Assembly (NCBI GenBank): GCA_016929395.1
Contig: JAFGIX010000043.1
Span: forward strand, 1-32,657
Direction of reading: 5' to 3'
DNA length: 32,657 nt
Source of the DNA: Candidatus Zymogenus saltonus
GTDB lineage: Bacteria; Desulfobacterota; Zymogenia; Zymogenales; Zymogenaceae
Positions 15,956-23,814 of the stretch are shown here, in pieces. Within the stretch, counting starts at the first letter, position 1; the number at the start of each line of letters is the position of its first letter. The notes beneath the pieces were generated by a model. It searched no databases. It was not told where the DNA came from and saw only the letters and a program-made list of their open reading frames with translations. A program made the translations under genes and the position numbers.

Positions 15956-17260
15956 GTGTTAGAAGATATAATTAACATAGTGTTCGCCGGGCACGTGGAT
16001 CACGGCAAGTCCACGCTTGTGGGCCGCATTTTTTACGAATGCGGGCAAATCCCGGATCAAATGTTCGAGAGACTTCAAAGGCATGCAGATGCGGTGGGGA
16101 AATCCTCATTCCACTTTGCCTTTTACACAGATTCCACATTGGAGGAGCGTCAGCGCGGCATAAGCATCGAGGTGGCCTACAAGGGATTCGAGAGAAACGG
16201 CCGACGTTACAATATCATCGATGTGCCGGGACACAAAGACTTTATTAAAAACATGATTTCCGGAACCGCCGAAGCGGATATAGCGGTGTTGGTTATTGAT
16301 GCCAAGGAGACATCCAACAGTGGGGCGGCCCCCCAGACAAGAGAGCATCTACTGATCCTCAGGGCCTTGGGGATAGAGAATATGATTGTCGCCGTCAACA
16401 AGATGGACACGGTTGGATACAGCGAGGAATCATTCGAGCTGTGTAAAATGGAGATCGAACACTTTTGTGAGCGAATACAGTATTCCTTTAAGGAAGATAT
16501 AAGATTCATTCCAATCTCGGCACTTTACGGCGACAATGTTGCGCAACACACCGAGAATCCCTCATGGTATCAAGGTCCTACCTTGTTGGAGGTCCTGGAC
16601 TCAATACCGAAGCCGGAGAGACCCGTTGAAAAGCCTCTGCGTATGCCCATCCTCAGGACATTCAGCGTCACGGGTATAGGTACCGTGGTGGCGGGAAGGA
16701 TCGAGACCGGCACAATACAGCCGAAGGACGAGGTGGTCATTACGCCCTATCCGGGCGTCGGGGTGATTCAAGCCGAGATCAAGTCCATCGAGTGGCAGCA
16801 TAAAAGCGTCGACTCCGCGGCCGCCGGAGACGATGTCGGTGTCCTGCTTACGAAACAGGAGAAGGGTTTTGCCGCGAGAAAGGTCAAAAAAGGCTCGGTA
16901 CTTGCCTCTCCGGTAAATCCCCCCAGGGCGGCAGGAAGATTCAAGGCGGAGATCATGCTGGTCGATCACCCCTCCGGCATTCGGGCAGGATATGTTCCGT
17001 ACCTCCATGTTCATCAGGCCGCCATGCCCTGTTCGATTTCCGAGATCGTCACCGCCTGGGACCCGCAGGGAGAAGAGAAGAAGTTGGACGACGATACCCT
17101 CCTCAAAAACGGCGACACGGCCGTGGTCTGGATTGTCCCGACAAAACCCCTGGTAATAGAGGAGGCAAATGTAAATCCACGGCTCGGCAATTTCATTTTG
17201 AGGGACGGCCGCACCGTGGCGATAGGAAAATGTCTGGAAGTGGAGTTGGCCGACATATAA
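15956..17260 (+). CDS. EF-1alpha/EF-Tu-like translational GTPase
   Basis: The 434-residue GTPase has all G motifs: GHVDHGKST (residues 12-20), RGISIE in switch I (Ser70 where EF-1alpha has Thr), DVPGHKDF with catalytic His93, NKMD (148-151) and SAL. Domains 2 and 3 follow, introduced by YQGPTLLEVLDSIP and GIGTVVAGRIETGTI. CGQIPDQMFERL, TLEERQRGI and W-x-G-P-T-L are closer to archaeal/eukaryotic EF-1alpha and its relatives than to the bacterial EF-Tu that carries normal translation. The HVDHGK start argues against CysN, which has SVDDGK. It begins with GTG and lies 39 bp after hisG. Its place in a tRNA-His/HisRS/HisG unit suggests a role in delivering or handling His-tRNA, but nothing in the sequence proves it. 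Confidence 0.85.
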   Translation: MLEDIINIVFAGHVDHGKSTLVGRIFYECGQIPDQMFERLQRHADAVGKSSFHFAFYTDSTLEERQRGISIEVAYKGFERNGRRYNIIDVPGHKDFIKNMISGTAEADIAVLVIDAKETSNSGAAPQTREHLLILRALGIENMIVAVNKMDTVGYSEESFELCKMEIEHFCERIQYSFKEDIRFIPISALYGDNVAQHTENPSWYQGPTLLEVLDSIPKPERPVEKPLRMPILRTFSVTGIGTVVAGRIETGTIQPKDEVVITPYPGVGVIQAEIKSIEWQHKSVDSAAAGDDVGVLLTKQEKGFAARKVKKGSVLASPVNPPRAAGRFKAEIMLVDHPSGIRAGYVPYLHVHQAAMPCSISEIVTAWDPQGEEKKLDDDTLLKNGDTAVVWIVPTKPLVIEEANVNPRLGNFILRDGRTVAIGKCLEVELADI

Positions 17261-17789
17261 TAGAATTGTATATAAATGCTTGAATGCGGGTCAAGGGTCA
17301 AAGGGTCGTGCCTAAAAAGCTTTGTTAAATGATCTCCGAGCTTCGGCCAGGTTGTCTCCCCGAGGCCGATTGGACGGTTGAGGCCACTATCTAAAAACTA
17401 AAAATATCCTGCCTTAAAAGATAATCGCAGCTTGGAGGAGGGTGAGGGGCAATAGTGGGGAGAAAGGGAAGGGGGGTAGGGGAGAAAGTGGAAGAGGGGA
17501 ACCTTTCTTTATATCGAGGGGCGGCAAAGCTCTCCGCTAACCGAACTTCATCTGCACGCGGATTCCGAGCTCAACTCTTCAAAAAGAACCCGTCAAAAAT
17601 GTAATCGGCAATAATGGGCGTTGGTCGCAGATTGTATTGCCATTTTACCCGCCTGTAAAATGGCCCACATAATACGCCACGTCTTTTTCGCCCGTTTCCC
17701 ATCAAAAATCTTGCCCATCAAAAATCTTGATATATATCCAATCCCGCACGGCTCTTTTCTCTTATTTTAAGCTTAAAGCAAAAGGCTCC
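17261..17789. other. Convergent intergenic region with hairpin, purine tract and tandem repeat
   Basis: This gene-free 529 bp lies between the rightward GTPase and the leftward Fe-S protein. It holds a purine-rich, G-run-rich tract at about 17434-17500. GCCATTTTAC (17639-17648) pairs perfectly with GTAAAATGGC (17655-17664). Two adjacent copies of CCCATCAAAAATCTTG occupy 17698-17729. The hairpin may serve as a terminator for one or both genes, though it lacks a clear T-run. Confidence 0.6.
17698..17729. repeat. 16-bp exact tandem duplication
   Basis: CCCATCAAAAATCTTG occurs twice head to tail, 17698-17713 and 17714-17729, just downstream of the leftward Fe-S protein gene. It looks like a recent slippage duplication. 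Confidence 0.95.
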
Positions 17790-18470
17790 TTATACCGCCA
17801 AACCCGAATACTTGGGACAGACTTTTCTGCATGTGTTGCACGAGATGACCCACCCTCCGCCGTTGGTATATGAATACGAGTGTTCTCGACAGAGCTTCTG
17901 ATTAACGGTTATCCCGTCAAGGGCCCTTTGGGGACACGAGTCCAGACATAAAGCGCATCCGGGTTTACATGCTTCATAAAGCGCTATCGGATCGGGCTCC
18001 AAGTCAACCGATACGAGAACACCACCGAGCCATATCATATTACCGTAAACTTCATTCATAAGAAGTGTATTTTTCCCGATCACTCCAAGACCGGCGAAAT
18101 ATCCTGCATGCTTGAGCGAAATGATCCCGCGGCCGTGGCTTCGGGCGGAATCCCAAAATTCATAGGGGTCCGAAGATGGTATGGGTATTGACCCGATGCC
18201 TCTTTCTTCCAAATACAACGACAGTTGAAATGAGATTTGGTCCAGCTTATCCACCAGTAGATTTCTGACAAAAGTATAGGGAACCGTTGTTGAAGGCTCA
18301 AAAGTGCTCTTCGGAAAGTGCGAGGCAAAGATAACGACCGACCTGCCGTCGGGATAAATATCGGATGGATGAAATCCCTCCGGGGCGTCGAAGAATCGAC
18401 TCACGGGTGCAATGCCGCACAAATCGGCGCCTAAAAGGAAGACCTTTTCTTTCAATTCCTTCGCGTCCAC
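17790..18470 (-). CDS. Epoxyqueuosine-reductase-like double 4Fe-4S protein
   Basis: The 226-residue protein resembles the QueG-related group of iron-sulfur proteins. The segment RGIISLKHAGYFAGLGVIGKNTLLMNEVYGNMIWLGGVL at about residues 113-152 is the typical cobalamin-domain tail, and it is followed by two 4Fe-4S motifs, CKPGCALCLDSCP and CNTCRKVCP. It is much shorter than full QueG (about 350-380 residues) and lacks the C-terminal HEAT-like repeats, so it is more likely a stand-alone redox protein of the family than a tRNA-modifying enzyme. It is divergent from the TetR gene at 18731 and convergent with the GTPase. The substrate is unknown. Confidence 0.8.
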   Translation of the reverse strand: MDAKELKEKVFLLGADLCGIAPVSRFFDAPEGFHPSDIYPDGRSVVIFASHFPKSTFEPSTTVPYTFVRNLLVDKLDQISFQLSLYLEERGIGSIPIPSSDPYEFWDSARSHGRGIISLKHAGYFAGLGVIGKNTLLMNEVYGNMIWLGGVLVSVDLEPDPIALYEACKPGCALCLDSCPQRALDGITVNQKLCREHSYSYTNGGGWVISCNTCRKVCPKYSGLAV

Positions 18471-18657
18471 TATTTTTCCCCCTCCATCCTATAGCTAGTT
18501 GAATATCGATTATTGTAACCGAGTGATTGAAAAGTATAGAGTAAACCGCACAAATTTTCAAGACAAGAAAGATAGGCTCATTATCTGATACAAATAAAGA
18601 ATTATGCATTCAAGGGAAGTGAATAGTGATTTTTTGTGTTATTTTTTCATTTTTTTC

Positions 18658-18686
18658 TTGACAACATGAACAACGTTATTTAAAAT
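18658..18686 (+). promoter_or_regulatory. Sigma70-type promoter of the second tetR
   Basis: A consensus TTGACA (18658-18663) is followed after 17 bp by TAAAAT (18681-18686). The start codon lies at 18731. Confidence 0.7.
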
Positions 18687-18698
18687 AACAGCGTTCAT
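18666..18698. promoter_or_regulatory. Imperfect palindrome, probable TetR operator
   Basis: ATGAACAACGTTATT (18666-18680) and AATAACAGCGTTCAT (18684-18698) are inverted repeats matching at 12 of 15 positions around a 3-bp centre. They cover the spacer and the -10 box of the tetR promoter, as expected for an autorepressor. Confidence 0.7.
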
Positions 18699-18730
18699 TT
18701 TTTGCAGTTCAGATAATTTGGTGTAAATAA

Positions 18731-19378
18731 ATGGGAATGGATATAAAGGACGTAATAGCGAACAGGCAGGAGGCGGAGCGAAAGGAGAGGATAGAGAGGA
18801 TATTGAACGCCGGCAAAAAGCTTTTTCTCGAAAAGGGCTATCTCGGCGCCACCATGCGGGATATCGCCCTTGAGGCGGAGCTGTCCACGGGGGCCATATA
18901 TGTCTACTTCAAGGGTAAGGATGAAATCTACGGCAGGGTGTGTGAAGAGGCGTTCCACATTCTTATGGAGATGTTGGAAGAAGCCCGGAAAAGCGATGGA
19001 GATTCACTTAAGAGACTGGAGGCCATCGCCAGGGCATACGTCAGGTTCTACATCGACTATAAGGATTACTTCGACATCCTTTCTTTCAACGACCTTGGAT
19101 TCAAGAGGGCCGGGATATCGGAAGAGCTTCTGGCCAGCCTGGAAAAACTCTCTTTTAAGGCGGTCTCGATCGTCAATGACACCGTACTCGAGGGGATCGG
19201 AGAGGGACTCATCTTTGGGAACGTTGACAGCTGGGAGCTCAGCGTCGCCCTGTGGGCGGGGATAGAGGGGCTGATATTCATTCACATGAGGGGATACTTC
19301 GATAACTACGGACTTGATCTGAATGATCTTTTTAATACGGAGCTGAGGCTCATATTTTACGGGATAATACCCAGATAA
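18731..19378 (+). CDS. TetR-family transcriptional regulator
   Basis: The 215-residue protein has a TetR DNA-binding domain at about residues 20-65: RILNAGKKLFLEKGYLGATMRDIALEAELSTGAIYVYFKGKDEIY. A helical ligand domain follows. It resembles the first TetR of the window in its C-terminal half (IEGLIFIHMRGYFDNYG, LRLIFYGI), suggesting the same subfamily. An operator-like palindrome sits over its own promoter. Divergent transcription from the Fe-S protein gene (start 18470) and the small membrane protein 100 bp downstream are the candidate targets. The ribosome site is weak; a start at 18737 is an alternative. Confidence 0.9.
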   Translation: MGMDIKDVIANRQEAERKERIERILNAGKKLFLEKGYLGATMRDIALEAELSTGAIYVYFKGKDEIYGRVCEEAFHILMEMLEEARKSDGDSLKRLEAIARAYVRFYIDYKDYFDILSFNDLGFKRAGISEELLASLEKLSFKAVSIVNDTVLEGIGEGLIFGNVDSWELSVALWAGIEGLIFIHMRGYFDNYGLDLNDLFNTELRLIFYGIIPR

Positions 19379-19477
19379 TGTGGGGAGTTTTTATATTTGT
19401 TTTATATGATCCTATAGGGGCTTTTACCCTTGTTGGATTAAGGTGGCAGGTTTTTTTACTTATTATAAGAAGGAATC

Positions 19478-19882
19478 ATGATGGCTAAAAAAGATACTAA
19501 AAAAGGCAGGGAAGTCTATTACAGGCACCTCTTTTTTGTCGGGGCCCTCTGGAACTGGGGCGCCTCGGTCGTTTTTATATTATTCTATAAAAAGATTTTC
19601 ACGCTCCTCGGGATGGAAATACCGCTCTACCCGTCAATCATGCACCTTTTTCTGGTGCTGGTCGTGACATTCGGCATCGGATACTATTGGGTTTCAAGGG
19701 ACATTCAGAAAAATCACGACATCGTGAGGATGGGTATCATAGGCAAAACACTCGTCTTCCTCCTATTTCTCTTTCATTCTCTATTCGGGAATCTCCACCC
19801 TCTCTTCATCACCGTGGGGGCCGGTGACCTCATCTTCGCCGTTTTGTTCATCGAGTTCTTAATCTCGTCCAAAAAGAGATGA
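19478..19882 (+). CDS. Small four-helix integral membrane protein
   Basis: The 134-residue product has a basic N-terminus and four hydrophobic segments, at about residues 18-40, 48-70, 84-103 and 107-127, ending in SSKKR. It contains GALWNWGASVVFILFYKKIF near the first helix and HPLFITVGAGDLIFAVLF near the last. I do not recognise a characterised family, although small four-helix proteins of this kind are common in anaerobic deltaproteobacteria. The start is 19478 or the adjacent ATG at 19481; AAGGAA lies just upstream. It follows the TetR gene and may be under its control. Confidence 0.75.
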   Translation: MMAKKDTKKGREVYYRHLFFVGALWNWGASVVFILFYKKIFTLLGMEIPLYPSIMHLFLVLVVTFGIGYYWVSRDIQKNHDIVRMGIIGKTLVFLLFLFHSLFGNLHPLFITVGAGDLIFAVLFIEFLISSKKR

Positions 19883-20079
19883 CTTGTTTCTTGGGAGATG
19901 GGACTTGTGATTTGACGGGCGGGCGGTTTTCATCGCGGCTTTTGACATTGCTTTCTGAGATCGCTTTTTGAGATAGATATTTGAGCTCGTGCCCGGCCTG
20001 CCGGGCCGATCAAGATATTTGCGACGAGAGATGTCATCGTTATCGTGATGACCATATCTGTAGAAACGATTGGGGGGAT

Positions 20080-20847
20080 ATGGGTTTGGTGAATTATGCG
20101 GTACTCTCCGATGTTCACGGAAACATCGAGGCGCTGACCGCCGTCCTCGAAGACGTGGAAAGATCGTCCGTTATGAAGATCGTCTTCCTCGGGGATGTCG
20201 TCGGGTACGGCGCCGACCCGGCGGAGTGTCTGAGACTCATTGAGGGGGCTTCAGACATATCTGTAGTTGGAAATCACGATCTTGCGATTGCTGACGGCTC
20301 GGGGCTCGATGATCTCAACGAGGATGCGGCCCTGGCGGCAAGATGGACGGCAACCCTCGTAAGTGACTACGACAGGAAAAAGATGATGAAGCTTCCGCTG
20401 GAGCATGTAGAGGCCGATTCCGGTATCCATTTCGTTCACGGCTCGCCCGACCGGCCGGAGAGATTCAACTACATATTGAGCAAATGGGACGCGGAAAAGG
20501 GATTTGCCGGGTGCGGTAGCAGGGTCGTCTTCGTAGGCCACTCCCACATCCCGGCCGCCTTCGTGGAGCTGGAGTACAGGAGGACCTTTACGGGAGAGGT
20601 TCGGCGGGTGAAGGAGCTGGACGCCTCAAAGATTCAACTGGAGACGGGGTATCGATACATAATAAACGTGGGGAGCGTGGGACAGCCCAGGGACGGCGAC
20701 CCGAGGGCGACCTACGGGATATACGACAGCGGGAACCAAACATTCTACCTTAAGAGGGTCCCCTACGATGTAGAGAAGGCGGCTTCGAAGATAAGGGAGG
20801 CCGGTCTCCCCGAAGCCCTGGCCCAACGCTTAAGGTCGGGTCGCTGA
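20080..20847 (+). CDS. Calcineurin-like metallophosphoesterase
   Basis: The 255-residue protein carries the full dinuclear-metal phosphoesterase motif set: SDVHGN near the start, GDVVGYGADP, VGNHD, and later FVHGSP and VFVGHSHIP. It belongs to the compact bacterial group related to YfcE/MJ0936, which hydrolyse phosphodiesters. The physiological substrate is unknown. ATG 20080, directly after a GGGGGGAT ribosome site, gives a start (MGLVNYAVLSDVHGN) that fits the family. An upstream in-frame extension to 19981 encodes a Cys/Arg-rich stretch with no similarity and was not used. It heads a tight run of genes with 13-bp spacing to the next. Confidence 0.9.
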   Translation: MGLVNYAVLSDVHGNIEALTAVLEDVERSSVMKIVFLGDVVGYGADPAECLRLIEGASDISVVGNHDLAIADGSGLDDLNEDAALAARWTATLVSDYDRKKMMKLPLEHVEADSGIHFVHGSPDRPERFNYILSKWDAEKGFAGCGSRVVFVGHSHIPAAFVELEYRRTFTGEVRRVKELDASKIQLETGYRYIINVGSVGQPRDGDPRATYGIYDSGNQTFYLKRVPYDVEKAASKIREAGLPEALAQRLRSGR

Positions 20848-20860
20848 TGGAGGGTAAAAA

Positions 20861-21313
20861 ATGGCGAAAAATTTCGAGTTTAAAGGGTACACGGTAATCA
20901 CGAGCCTGTCTCACGGGCTGCTCGGGCCGTTGAAGCTGGGCCTCGACAGCCTGTTGATAAAGAGCAAATCAGAGCACGCCTTCATGGGGAGCGGTGATGT
21001 AATCGGGAATTTCCCCGATCCGAAAAAGAGCGTACTCGTGACGGGATGCACGAGGGAGGCCCTCTTCGACGACAACATCAAGGGGGAAGAGGGGGGATAT
21101 AGGGAGATCTTCGGCGACCGCGTAATGCTCGAGGTCCAGGGATACGTAAAAAAGATACCGGAGGGGCAGGTGAGATTCAGGGATGTATCGATGGGAGCCG
21201 GCGATATTGAAGATATGATTTCGAGGATCGTGAAAGTATTTGAAAAGCTTGGCATTGATATTAATGACGATGACAGGGCCGCGATAAAGGGGGAGCTTAC
21301 AAGGAGAGGATAG
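20861..21313 (+). CDS. Hypothetical protein, 150 residues
   Basis: I do not recognise the family. The protein is soluble-looking, with a glycine-containing N-terminal half (SLSHGLLGPLKLGLDSLLIKS), a mixed alpha/beta middle and a C-terminal helix (DIEDMISRIVKVFEKLGID). It has one Cys (TGCTRE) and no obvious catalytic motif. It sits 13 bp after the phosphoesterase and 13 bp before the pentapeptide-tail protein, so it is very probably co-transcribed with both and may form a complex with one of them. Confidence 0.75.
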   Translation: MAKNFEFKGYTVITSLSHGLLGPLKLGLDSLLIKSKSEHAFMGSGDVIGNFPDPKKSVLVTGCTREALFDDNIKGEEGGYREIFGDRVMLEVQGYVKKIPEGQVRFRDVSMGAGDIEDMISRIVKVFEKLGIDINDDDRAAIKGELTRRG

Positions 21314-21326
21314 GGGACCATATTCA

Positions 21327-22397
21327 ATGGCTGAAAAGGCTGCCAAAGATCGAGAGGTTCTTCGCATAGTGGAGGATTACTTATGCGACAGGCCGGAGTT
21401 TTTCCTGACCTCTCTTAACGTTAAGGAAATGGGGGAGTCGTGCGGGGAGCGCTACGTCCGTGTAAACACCGTCGACAAGAGGAGTCCCGAGCTTTTCATG
21501 GTATGCGATGTCAAGGGCAATCCCGGAAAAAGGGTAGTGCCATACTTTCTCATCCGGGAGCGGCCGAACAGGCAGATAATAAGCTATTTCCTTGGGAAGA
21601 ACATCTGCAACCTCTCCGAGGTGAGGGAGATAGAGGGGAAACTCTATTCCCGGCACGCCGACAGCCACGGGCCCGATGAGCTGCCCCATCGGGACGAGAT
21701 CGCCTCAAAGATCGGACTCTGGGTCCACGACTGCCTGACGGAGGACTTCGACCATCACAGCTCGCTGAACAGGCGCGACCTCCCCTTCGGCGCGTCGGTA
21801 TCATACGACTTCGGGATGTCCTTTACGAACTCCTACTTCCCCCCCTTCTACGCTTGGGAGCTGGGCATCTCAGACGACTCCATAGAGGAGAGGGCCGATT
21901 TTGTAATGGAGCTTTTGACCCGCTATGCCCGGCTGGCCGAGATGGGCGAGGATGAAATCATTTCGAATATTAAGGACATATATCCCACGACCAGAAACGA
22001 GGACTTCCTAAGATACCTCTTCAGGAGCTACAAGACGTACTTTCCCATGAGGCTCTATTATGGCCGCATTTTAGAGAAACTGAAAGGCACCGTGCTTCAT
22101 CGGGACAAGCTGTCGATCATACTCGGCGCCGTGGGCCTCTCGATCGATGGGATCGCCGACTGGAATGATGTGATAAGGCTCCTCTCGGACAGCCGGCGAG
22201 GGAGCCTCGACCTGAGAGGGCTTGACCTTTCCCATGTCAACATGAGGAAGGCCGACCTCTTCGTGGCGGATCTGAGAGAGGCGGATCTAAGGGGCGCCGA
22301 TCTCAGGTGCGCCGACCTCAGGGATGCCGATCTCAGGGGTGCAAAGACCGACGGTATGGATATCGACGATGCCAAAACCGAGGGAATGAAAATATAG
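21327..22397 (+). CDS. Possible kinase-fold protein with C-terminal pentapeptide repeats
   Basis: The 356-residue protein has two parts. Residues 1 to about 290 contain EDFDHHSSLN followed about 15 residues later by SYDFGMSFTN, which resembles the catalytic D-x-H-x-x-N and DFG of HipA/phosphatidylinositol-kinase-like folds. The spacing to the Asn is one residue longer than usual, so this is tentative. From about residue 290 to 340 there are pentapeptide repeats of the A-D-L-R-x form (ADLFVADLREADLRGADLR and so on), which normally build a right-handed beta helix. The combination in one chain is unusual. The neighbours at 13 bp upstream and 30 bp downstream suggest an operon. A pure pentapeptide scaffold with an unknown N-terminal domain is the alternative. 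Confidence 0.6.
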   Translation: MAEKAAKDREVLRIVEDYLCDRPEFFLTSLNVKEMGESCGERYVRVNTVDKRSPELFMVCDVKGNPGKRVVPYFLIRERPNRQIISYFLGKNICNLSEVREIEGKLYSRHADSHGPDELPHRDEIASKIGLWVHDCLTEDFDHHSSLNRRDLPFGASVSYDFGMSFTNSYFPPFYAWELGISDDSIEERADFVMELLTRYARLAEMGEDEIISNIKDIYPTTRNEDFLRYLFRSYKTYFPMRLYYGRILEKLKGTVLHRDKLSIILGAVGLSIDGIADWNDVIRLLSDSRRGSLDLRGLDLSHVNMRKADLFVADLREADLRGADLRCADLRDADLRGAKTDGMDIDDAKTEGMKI

Positions 22398-22426
22398 GAA
22401 AGATTATTTTTAAGGAGGACTAAAAA

Positions 22427-23722
22427 ATGGCAAAGAAGGAAAAGGAGCACCTTTCAAAGGATCACTGGATCGAGCAGGAGGGGATTATCTGGGAGCAGTC
22501 GGAATCCACCGAGGATTTTTCACCCCACATACCGAAGGCGGAGTTCGAGCTGAGGATCAAGAAGGCCAAGGAGCTGTTGGCAAAACACGGCATGGACGCC
22601 ATGATCCTTTTTGCCGAGGAGAACAAGTACTACTACGGCGGCTACAGGGATGCGGCGCTGATGTTCACGGACCGGTGGCGCCACTGCTTCATCGTCTCCC
22701 AGGAGCATGACGTCGTCTTCGTCGGGGAGTCTATCCTGGACAGCAACCTGAAGAAGACCACCTGGGTAAAGGACGGCCGGTACTGGTGCGGCGTAAAGTT
22801 CTGGCGCCTGCCGGTTCGGTTCAACGACGTCTTCGTGGACACCATGATAGACCTGAATCTCGACAACAAGGTGATCGGGATGGAATACGGCGCCCATCAC
22901 ATACCCCAGGTGGGGATCGACGAGATCCGTCTTATCGAGGCCTCCCTTCCGAACGCGAAGTTCGTCAGCGCCGAAAAGGTCCTCTGGGAGCAGAAGATGG
23001 TCAAGACCGACTGGGAGATAGCGTTGATGCGGGAGATGCTGGATAAGACCACGAGGGTGATGGATAAGACCTGGAAGGCCATAAGGCCGGGCGTCACCGA
23101 GAGGGATATCCACCGCATCACATGGCAGGAGTGGGTGAACGAGGATATGTTCGAGACGCCGTGCATGAGCAACCCCGTCCTCTTTATATGCGGAAGCGAC
23201 GCCCCGGGCAAGTGGAGGATTGTGACCACCCCCTTCTACGACAGGGTGATAAAAGAGGGGGACCAGGGATTCTCCGACTGCGGCCCGTCCTACAGGGGCT
23301 ACTGGACCGACGTCCAGCGCTGCTTCTACGTGGGTGACAAGCTCCCGCCGAAATGCGACGATCTCTCCAAGTGGGGCAGGGACGCATACATGAACACGGT
23401 CAACAACATGTATCCCGGGATGAGGGGGTGCGACGTCTTCAAGCTCGCCGAAAAGGAGACGTATCGCCAGGACTGGAACCAGGCCGTGCCGATAGAGTTC
23501 GTGGGACACGGGATCGGGACCCTGAACCACGAGCCTCCGTGGCTTGCGGAAAACGACATGAACGAGCTCGTCCCCGGCATGACCCTCTGCGTGGAGGTGG
23601 GATGCTACGGCACCGACATGGTCTACTACGGCAATATGCCGGAAGATATATGGCTGGTGACGGACAAGGGCCTCGAGCTCCTCGGAATCGACCTGCCCAG
23701 GGAAGTCTGGCTCTGTAAATAG
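22427..23722 (+). CDS. M24-family (creatinase/aminopeptidase P fold) metalloprotein
   Basis: The 431-residue protein has an N-terminal creatinase-like domain (about 35-185) and a C-terminal pita-bread domain. The metal ligands are readable in order: Asp in FSDCGPSY, Asp in WTDVQRCF, His in VGHGIGTLNHEPP, Glu in CVEVGCYG and Glu in NMPEDIW. Xaa-Pro dipeptidase is the default function. Other M24 members cleave creatine or the sulfonium compound DMSP (DddP), and the substrate pocket cannot be judged here. It has a strong AAGGAGGA ribosome site. A GC-rich hairpin after the gene probably ends the transcript or attenuates the next gene. Confidence 0.88.
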   Translation: MAKKEKEHLSKDHWIEQEGIIWEQSESTEDFSPHIPKAEFELRIKKAKELLAKHGMDAMILFAEENKYYYGGYRDAALMFTDRWRHCFIVSQEHDVVFVGESILDSNLKKTTWVKDGRYWCGVKFWRLPVRFNDVFVDTMIDLNLDNKVIGMEYGAHHIPQVGIDEIRLIEASLPNAKFVSAEKVLWEQKMVKTDWEIALMREMLDKTTRVMDKTWKAIRPGVTERDIHRITWQEWVNEDMFETPCMSNPVLFICGSDAPGKWRIVTTPFYDRVIKEGDQGFSDCGPSYRGYWTDVQRCFYVGDKLPPKCDDLSKWGRDAYMNTVNNMYPGMRGCDVFKLAEKETYRQDWNQAVPIEFVGHGIGTLNHEPPWLAENDMNELVPGMTLCVEVGCYGTDMVYYGNMPEDIWLVTDKGLELLGIDLPREVWLCK

Positions 23723-23750
23723 ATAGTTAAATAGACAACTTATCAATCCC

Positions 23751-23776
23751 GCCCCGTCGGGCCTCTCCGGCGGGGC
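23751..23776 (+). terminator. GC-rich hairpin after the M24 gene
   Basis: GCCCCGTC (23751-23758) pairs with GGCGGGGC (23769-23776), with one G-T pair, followed shortly by CCTTAAAA. It is probably a terminator or attenuator between the M24 gene and the gene at 23815; the T-run is poor. Confidence 0.5.
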
Positions 23777-23814
23777 GCCTTAAAACGAGTGAAACGAGAA
23801 GCGAGGTTTTAGAT

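Noticed and set aside
15956-17260. Sulfate adenylyltransferase subunit CysN
   Set aside because: The P-loop reads GHVDHGKST rather than the SVDDGKST form, and no CysD gene is adjacent.
19981-20079. N-terminal extension of the metallophosphoesterase
   Set aside because: The extension is Cys/Arg/Asp-rich with no family similarity; ATG 20080 has a good ribosome site and begins right at the family's first strand.
22230-22350. DNA repeat array at the 3' part of the kinase-like gene
   Set aside because: It is the coding consequence of pentapeptide repeats, not an independent DNA repeat.
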